From JBFWVD01 sp050246915 (GTDB taxonomy: Bacteria > Actinomycetota > Acidimicrobiia > Acidimicrobiales > Ilumatobacteraceae), in NCBI GenBank assembly GCA_050246915.1, contig JBFWVD010000129.1, forward strand, positions 1-10,249: a DNA stretch of 10,249 nt, in the 5' to 3' direction. The position numbers and the translations under genes were made by a program. Positions 7,801 through 10,249 of this stretch are shown piece after piece (the first letter of the stretch is position 1; the number at the start of each line of letters is the position of its first letter). Under the pieces are notes generated by a model. The model did not search any database and was not told the DNA's origin. It worked only from the letters and a program-made list of their open reading frames with translations.

Positions 7801-8166
7801 AAGGCACGCCGCTCCATGCCCCGCGGATTCGAAGCTCGTGGTGAGGTGGGTGCCGAAGAGATGGCCAAGCTGCACCGTGCCCTCGATGAGGGGACTGAGG
7901 CCCCAGCGCCGTCGGGGCCTCTGACGCGGGCAGAGCGTCGTGCCGCCAAGCGCAAGGCCAAGGACTTGCGCCTCGCCGCCAAGCTGCAGGCCAAGGACCA
8001 GCGTCGTAAGGCCAAGGCGCAGGTGGAGAAGTCTCGGGCTGAGGCCAAGCGGGCGATCGCCGAGGCCAAGGCGGCCAAGGCGGCCAAGGATCTGCCCTCG
8101 TCGGCGAACCCGTCCTACGGCGAGATCGCCGATCCCCGGACCGGGCCAGCGACGCCGCCGCGCTGA
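4822..8166 (+). CDS. Wzz-domain / BY-kinase-like protein, paralogue 2, with very long composite C-terminal tail
   Basis: 1114 residues, far longer than the roughly 450-750 usual for Wzz-kinase fusions. ATG 4822 follows the upstream TAG directly and has GAGGGA nine bases before it. Membrane helices lie at about 14-36 (after VRRRWW) and 226-246, with a coiled extracytoplasmic region between. The ATPase has EAIRSLR (301-307), Walker A GEPDEGKS (327-334), Walker A' LSGDLRRP (354-361, Ser355 in place of the first Asp) and Walker B LIIDSPP (454-460). After about residue 520 comes a tail of some 590 residues: an acidic region with two pentapeptide repeat arrays (694-743, 785-819), a polyproline segment (about 878-911), and a highly charged Arg/Lys/Glu/Ala helical segment (about 964-1090). 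There is one tyrosine near the end (1099) and no tyrosine cluster. It is the last gene of the operon and is followed by a terminator. The core role is polysaccharide chain-length control or export; the tail is of unknown function, possibly a cytoplasmic scaffold. Confidence 0.87.
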   Translation: MRQSLIRAMSGMVRRRWWIILQSMLVCGAVLVVLAARNDAPDFKATSLVQVRPDTESGSSVFETDLGALMAAQRQVVLSATVLDSASRSVGVMTTDLLREVTDVDVDERSGTMRITVSDQDADVAMVAANAVADSYVSQRVAKQSQQLREEADALGVQLAELEARMATLAGQGEASATALAAAKTQYDGLFNRQQDLLTRASLQTKTAEVLTQASSATQPGKKSVLGAGLLGALIGAVIGLFIALIREFFDDKVHHRQEVEKAAKLPVIAELPFDSESASSRRRSRVSLAAIDRPASPLAEAIRSLRTAVTFLSVESPIRCLTVTSGEPDEGKSLVAANLAVAYAQAGVKTILLSGDLRRPSLDARMLPQSARGFTDLIVLGRGDSLRGGMLANDLAAGVPDIVVEAHEVIYRTTIPNLSFVPAGTLPPNPAELLASKGAVTAIADLRQHCEMLIIDSPPTVVTDGVILADLADAVLLIAAVNQSHAMRIGAAVEAISGGHVRILGVVLNKLHERAVLYQPHGITTQSGSRRPKSDAASTSPAAASTAASTEVEADTRASGRPAPSSEVIDSPPLAVTGDEPAIAALEDAPTTVPEPEALFDELDVASAIEQLERDFTVGPTDPENAQPEIAESIEFDDVAGVSDDAEAAAVVVVEESAQDTEAAFAGLVALEEAASATPPERDEIDTDLIAALEDTALEGTVLEDTAPEDTVLEDTALEDTAPEDTALEETGLEDTAPEGTVLDGSEQTVATNEAVVWAVDEVEPIAEPVAEPVERPVEEHPVDDQVADDIVTDDQVTDDQVTDEQAIDERVTDEQVTGGDDVVEPAEQEAEPEHEAVAELEAETEPEPVRTAFSFPPPTTAPMTPPLDLQQVRSTVPPPPVPRGGKTPPPPPPPRSGPSSPPPPPPKRSGVGSPNEWSASEPSDVGNGVRRSAIAPLDEIEPTTQTEILERQDPALEEAQQSKSRRERERDLRRQEKEERDRQVRLGGELAKARRSMPRGFEARGEVGAEEMAKLHRALDEGTEAPAPSGPLTRAERRAAKRKAKDLRLAAKLQAKDQRRKAKAQVEKSRAEAKRAIAEAKAAKAAKDLPSSANPSYGEIADPRTGPATPPR
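6901..7050 (+). repeat. Ten tandem 15-base units encoding [L/P]E[D/G/E]T[A/V/G]
   Basis: In-frame array in the acidic tail of the 1114-residue protein. Unit sequences run LEDTA, LEGTV, LEDTA, PEDTV, LEDTA, LEDTA, PEDTA, LEETG, LEDTA, PEGTV. At the DNA level units resemble CTCGAGGACACGGCG with a few changes each. The period is a multiple of three, so copy-number change by slippage would keep the frame. It encodes residues 694-743. Confidence 0.88.
7174..7278 (+). repeat. Seven tandem 15-base units encoding D[D/E]QVT-like pentapeptides
   Basis: Second in-frame array of the same protein, residues 785-819: DDQVA, DDIVT, DDQVT, DDQVT, DEQAI, DERVT, DEQVT. The best-conserved DNA unit is GACGACCAGGTCACC. 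It has the same 15-base period as the upstream array but a different sequence, so it probably arose separately. Confidence 0.85.
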
Positions 8167-8196
8167 GAGCGCTCATCATCGACACGAGCTACGAGA

Positions 8197-8236
8197 AAAT
8201 GGCTGTGGCCCAGCATCTGCTGGGCCACAGCCATTT
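8197..8236. terminator. Perfect 19-base inverted repeat, bidirectional terminator
   Basis: AAATGGCTGTGGCCCAGCA (8197-8215) is followed by TC and then its exact reverse complement (8218-8236). It lies 30 bases after the stop of the 1114-residue gene (plus strand) and 20 bases after the stop of the LPRTG gene (minus strand). On the plus strand the stem ends in TTT; on the minus strand it ends in TTTT. Position and symmetry fit a shared terminator for convergent transcripts. Confidence 0.85.
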
Positions 8237-8256
8237 GTGACTGGTCGGATGAACGG

Positions 8257-9069
8257 TCAGAACTCGAAGACGTGACCTTCGCGTGGGCCGCTGCGACGAC
8301 GGCTCATCATCACCATCGATGCTCCGGCTGCCGCGAGTAGGGCGCCCAAGCCCACCTGGACCCACGGTGTCGTACCGGTGCGGGGCAACGTGGACCCTGC
8401 GGTCACCGAGTTGCCCGCCACCGACGCGGTGGGCGCCGCGGTCGTGGAGGGAGCGGTCGTGGTGGCGGCCGTCGTTGCCGACACTGCCTTGGCCACGGTG
8501 GTCGGCGGGGCAATGGTGGTGGCGCCGGTGTCGAAGTCGTTGCCGGTGGGGGTCTTTGTCGGCTTGGGGAGTCCGACGTTGATGTAGATGTACTTCCAGT
8601 CCATGTTGCCGTGTTCGTCGGTCACCTTGATCTTGCAGGCGGCGATGCCGTTTTCGTCGTAGGTGCCTTCGTAGTGGTCGTCGATGCCGTTGTCGTCGGT
8701 GTCTGTTCCGCTGGCGACGATGGTGCGGGTGATCTTGTCGGCGTCGGTTTCGGTGCCGGTCTTGGTCGATTCGGCGGCGGGTGCGTCGTAGGGGGCGATG
8801 CATTTGGCGCCGGTGGACATGTAGGACACGAGTGAGTACGTGGCGGGGAGTGTCTGGGCGATGACGATGGTGGTGTCGTCGCCGAGGTGGAGTCCCTCGT
8901 GGGGAGCCGCGTACAGGAGATCGAGAAATGGGACGGGCTGCTGCATCGTCACCGCAGGTGTGGCGTCTTCGGTTTCGTTGTCGACTGCTGACGCCAACGG
9001 AGCGAAGGAGAGTGCGAAGGTGACGGTCCCGGCGACGCCGAGACCGATGCGAGTTGTAGTGCTCTGCAT
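8257..9069 (-). CDS. Secreted LPRTG (sortase-anchored) surface protein, paralogue A
   Basis: 270 residues from ATG 9069, chosen because it opens directly into a signal peptide (about 1-28, ending APLASA). The frame could extend 35 residues further upstream, but that part lacks secretion logic. The mature protein has a core (about residues 45-181) nearly identical to paralogue B, then a Thr/Ala/Pro-rich stalk. It ends with LPRTG at 228-232, a hydrophobic stretch of about 20 residues and SRRR: a standard sortase sorting signal. The core contains a D-x-D-x-N-G-x-x-D motif (DTDDNGIDD), resembling calcium-binding loops of EF-hand or thrombospondin-3 type, and two cysteines (GAKCIAP, AACKIKV). I do not recognise the core family. 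No good Shine-Dalgarno sequence precedes the ATG. It ends facing the kinase operon across a shared terminator. Confidence 0.85.
   Translation of the reverse strand: MQSTTTRIGLGVAGTVTFALSFAPLASAVDNETEDATPAVTMQQPVPFLDLLYAAPHEGLHLGDDTTIVIAQTLPATYSLVSYMSTGAKCIAPYDAPAAESTKTGTETDADKITRTIVASGTDTDDNGIDDHYEGTYDENGIAACKIKVTDEHGNMDWKYIYINVGLPKPTKTPTGNDFDTGATTIAPPTTVAKAVSATTAATTTAPSTTAAPTASVAGNSVTAGSTLPRTGTTPWVQVGLGALLAAAGASMVMMSRRRSGPREGHVFEF
8525..8935 (-). repeat. 411-base direct repeat, copy A (matches 9506-9916)
   Basis: Aligned at a constant offset of 981 bases to 9506-9916, only three bases differ (8559, 8908, 8926). One changes an amino acid (Thr/Ala); the other two are silent (Ala GCG/GCC and Phe TTT/TTC). 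Just outside the repeat the two genes diverge at once at the signal-peptide side and become patchy at the stalk side. Confidence 0.95.
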
Positions 9070-9101
9070 GGTGACGAAGCGTGTCCGGCTTTCCGCTCTC
9101 G

Positions 9102-9108
9102 GTAAACA
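9102..9108 (-). promoter_or_regulatory. TGTTTAC element 32 bases before the start of surface protein A
   Basis: TGTTTAC on the minus strand ends 32 bases before ATG 9069. Exactly the same 7-mer at exactly the same distance precedes paralogue B. Near both ATGs there is also a similar CTTCG-then-CACC stretch. It may be a promoter -10 element with a short leader; no convincing -35 partner was found. Confidence 0.45.
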
Positions 9109-9140
9109 CCTCACCGCAGTTCTCAACGCGACAGCAACAA

Positions 9141-9182
9141 ACGCGACGGTGAGTGACCAAGGTCGGTCACTCACCGTCGCGT
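9141..9182 (-). terminator. 18-base perfect hairpin between the two LPRTG genes
   Basis: ACGCGACGGTGAGTGACC (9141-9158) and its exact complement (9165-9182) flank a 6-base loop. On the minus strand the stem is followed by TTGTTGCTGT, moderately T-rich, so it probably terminates transcription of paralogue B (stop at 9262) before paralogue A. It lies about 70 bases from the start of A, leaving room for a separate promoter. Confidence 0.65.
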
Positions 9183-9188
9183 CAGATC

Positions 9189-9218
9189 GTGTGATCAGTG
9201 CATTGTGTGATCAGTGCA
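9189..9218. repeat. Two 14-base direct repeats GTGTGATCAGTGCA
   Basis: Identical copies at 9189-9202 and 9205-9218, period 16, each centred on the palindrome TGATCA. They lie upstream of surface gene A and downstream of surface gene B. A further TGATCA inside GTTGATCAAC (10175-10184) occurs upstream of gene B. They could be tandem operator sites. Confidence 0.5.
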
Positions 9219-9224
9219 GGGCGT

Positions 9225-9239
9225 CCGTTCGACGAACGG
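9225..9239. repeat. Short inverted repeat after the stop of surface gene B
   Basis: CCGTTCG and CGAACGG flank a single A, 22 bases beyond the stop codon of the gene ending at 9262. Possibly a small RNA stem (five pairs with a five-base loop) or a protein site. No T-run follows on the minus strand. Confidence 0.3.
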
Positions 9240-9261
9240 GGCGCCGGAGGTCAGCGGACGA

Positions 9262-10080
9262 TCATCCGATCATGAACCGGTGACGGTGATCGGTGGCCGG
9301 ACGACGACGGCGCGTGATCATCACCATCGACGCACCGAGTGCGGCGAGTCCGGCGCCCAGGATCACGGCGATCCACGTGCCGGCGCCAGTACGGGGCAGC
9401 GTCGCTTCGGCGCTCACTGCTGCTCCGGCCACTTCGGCCGGTGCCGCCGCAGCCTGCACCGGTGCTTGCGTCGACGCGGGCGGGTCCACGACGGTGGTGG
9501 TGGCTCCGGTGTCGAAGTCGTTGCCGGTGGGGGTCTTTGCCGGCTTGGGGAGTCCGACGTTGATGTAGATGTACTTCCAGTCCATGTTGCCGTGTTCGTC
9601 GGTCACCTTGATCTTGCAGGCGGCGATGCCGTTTTCGTCGTAGGTGCCTTCGTAGTGGTCGTCGATGCCGTTGTCGTCGGTGTCTGTTCCGCTGGCGACG
9701 ATGGTGCGGGTGATCTTGTCGGCGTCGGTTTCGGTGCCGGTCTTGGTCGATTCGGCGGCGGGTGCGTCGTAGGGGGCGATGCATTTGGCGCCGGTGGACA
9801 TGTAGGACACGAGTGAGTACGTGGCGGGGAGTGTCTGGGCGATGACGATGGTGGTGTCGTCGCCGAGGTGGAGTCCCTCGTGGGGAGCGGCGTACAGGAG
9901 ATCGAGGAATGGGACGACCGGGTCAGCTTCGACGACCGTGTCGACCTCTTCGAGCGGGGTGGATTCCACGACGGGTTCCTCGACCGCTGGCGTTTCGGCA
10001 TCAACGGCAAAGGCAGTTGGGGCGAGGCCGACGGTGAGGAATCCAGCGACTCCGAGTCCAAAGATGGCGACGTGCTTCAT
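9262..10080 (-). CDS. Secreted LPRTG (sortase-anchored) surface protein, paralogue B
   Basis: 272 residues from ATG 10080, chosen because it begins a clear signal peptide (about 1-25, MKHVAIFGLGVAG through PTAFA). An upstream in-frame start would add 30 residues before it. After an acidic Val/Glu/Pro-rich spacer (about 26-54) comes the core (about 55-191) shared with paralogue A, including YAAPHEGLHLGDDTT, the DTDDNGIDD acidic loop and two cysteines. A Pro/Ala-rich stalk follows, then LPRTG at 228-232, a hydrophobic segment and ITRRRR. Role: a wall- or surface-anchored protein requiring a sortase, not encoded in this window. The family is not recognised. The acidic loop suggests calcium binding and the cysteine pair a disulfide; both are inference. 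Likely monocistronic, given its own upstream region and a hairpin after it. Confidence 0.85.
   Translation of the reverse strand: MKHVAIFGLGVAGFLTVGLAPTAFAVDAETPAVEEPVVESTPLEEVDTVVEADPVVPFLDLLYAAPHEGLHLGDDTTIVIAQTLPATYSLVSYMSTGAKCIAPYDAPAAESTKTGTETDADKITRTIVASGTDTDDNGIDDHYEGTYDENGIAACKIKVTDEHGNMDWKYIYINVGLPKPAKTPTGNDFDTGATTTVVDPPASTQAPVQAAAAPAEVAGAAVSAEATLPRTGAGTWIAVILGAGLAALGASMVMITRRRRPATDHRHRFMIG
9506..9916 (-). repeat. 411-base direct repeat, copy B (matches 8525-8935)
   Basis: Partner of copy A, inside surface gene B, 408 of 411 bases identical. Silent positions are as conserved as the others, so recent copying, not protein-level selection alone, explains the identity. Confidence 0.95.
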
Positions 10081-10112
10081 AGGTGCGAAGAGTGGCGGGT
10101 GTGCCGCGGAGC

Positions 10113-10119
10113 GTAAACA
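10113..10119 (-). promoter_or_regulatory. TGTTTAC element 32 bases before the start of surface protein B
   Basis: Minus-strand TGTTTAC, 32 bases before ATG 10080, matching the element before paralogue A in sequence and distance. A TTGCCG 17 bases upstream of it could be a weak -35 element, but this partner is not conserved before paralogue A. Confidence 0.45.
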
Positions 10120-10152
10120 GGTCGACCGATGATTGACGGCAACTGCACATCG

Positions 10153-10184
10153 GTTGGGTGGTGCCCCCAACGCCGTTGATCAAC
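10153..10184. promoter_or_regulatory. Palindromes in the upstream region of surface gene B
   Basis: GTTGGG (10153-10158) pairs with CCCAAC (10166-10171), and the perfect 10-base palindrome GTTGATCAAC lies at 10175-10184. Both are 70-105 bases before ATG 10080, where operators would be expected. The rest of 10081-10249 shows no gene; it ends with a minus-strand CACTAGGGG box. Confidence 0.35.
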
Positions 10185-10240
10185 GAGCACTTCGACGGGT
10201 CGCGGGGATCAGGTGATCTGTACAGCAGTGGGGCGCCTCC

Positions 10241-10249
10241 CCCCTAGTG
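10241..10249 (-). promoter_or_regulatory. CACTAGGGG box upstream of surface gene B
   Basis: Minus-strand copy of the 9-mer found before the luxR pair (1347-1355), 160 bases upstream of ATG 10080 and touching the right edge of the window. Orientation relative to the downstream gene is the same in both places. Confidence 0.3.

Noticed and set aside
9141..9239. Insertion sequence or attachment site between the surface genes
   Set aside because: There are hairpins and short direct repeats but no transposase, no target duplication and no integrase in the window.
8611..9816. Plus-strand frames rich in Val/Gly/Asp repeated at two places
   Set aside because: They are the antisense of the duplicated 411-base core, so they repeat only because the core does.
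1..10249. tRNA or rRNA genes
   Set aside because: No cloverleaf-like arrangement or conserved rRNA sequence was seen in any gene-free stretch.

Overview
High-GC (about two thirds G+C) bacterial DNA with NarL/LuxR-type regulators, DUF4012, sortase LPRTG tails and strong GC3 bias. This points to an actinobacterium. An Ilumatobacter-like member of the Acidimicrobiia is my guess from overall style, not something the sequence proves. The window looks like one edge of a cell-envelope or exopolysaccharide locus.

Layout. (1) At the left edge, on the minus strand, is the N-terminal part of a DUF4012 membrane protein. Its 3' end lies outside the window and its 5' end is abnormal. (2) A 0.29 kb divergent intergenic region holds a CACTAGGGG box, an inverted repeat and a GC-rich leader hairpin. 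(3) Positions 1467-8166 on the plus strand form a tight four-gene operon: two small LuxR-type regulators, then two tandem paralogous Wzz/BY-kinase-like proteins (polysaccharide co-polymerase plus CpsD/CapB-type P-loop ATPase). Junctions are a 4-base overlap, a 1-base overlap and zero gap. (4) A perfect inverted repeat at 8197-8236 serves as a terminator between convergent transcripts. (5) Positions 8257-10080 on the minus strand hold two paralogous secreted LPRTG proteins. They share a 411-base core that differs at only 3 positions, while their ends have diverged. (6) The remaining 170 bases are the upstream region of the second surface protein.

How it may work together (inference): the coupled regulators probably control their own operon and possibly the flanking genes. 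The two Wzz/kinase-like proteins would set polysaccharide chain length or export. They lack a C-terminal tyrosine cluster and the first Asp of Walker A', and carry unusual low-complexity tails instead. The LPRTG proteins would decorate the same surface. The most unusual points are the homogenised core of the surface-protein pair, the conserved TGTTTAC element exactly 32 bases before both of their start codons, the composite tail of the 1114-residue kinase-like protein, and receiver-like domains that have lost their phosphorylation residues.
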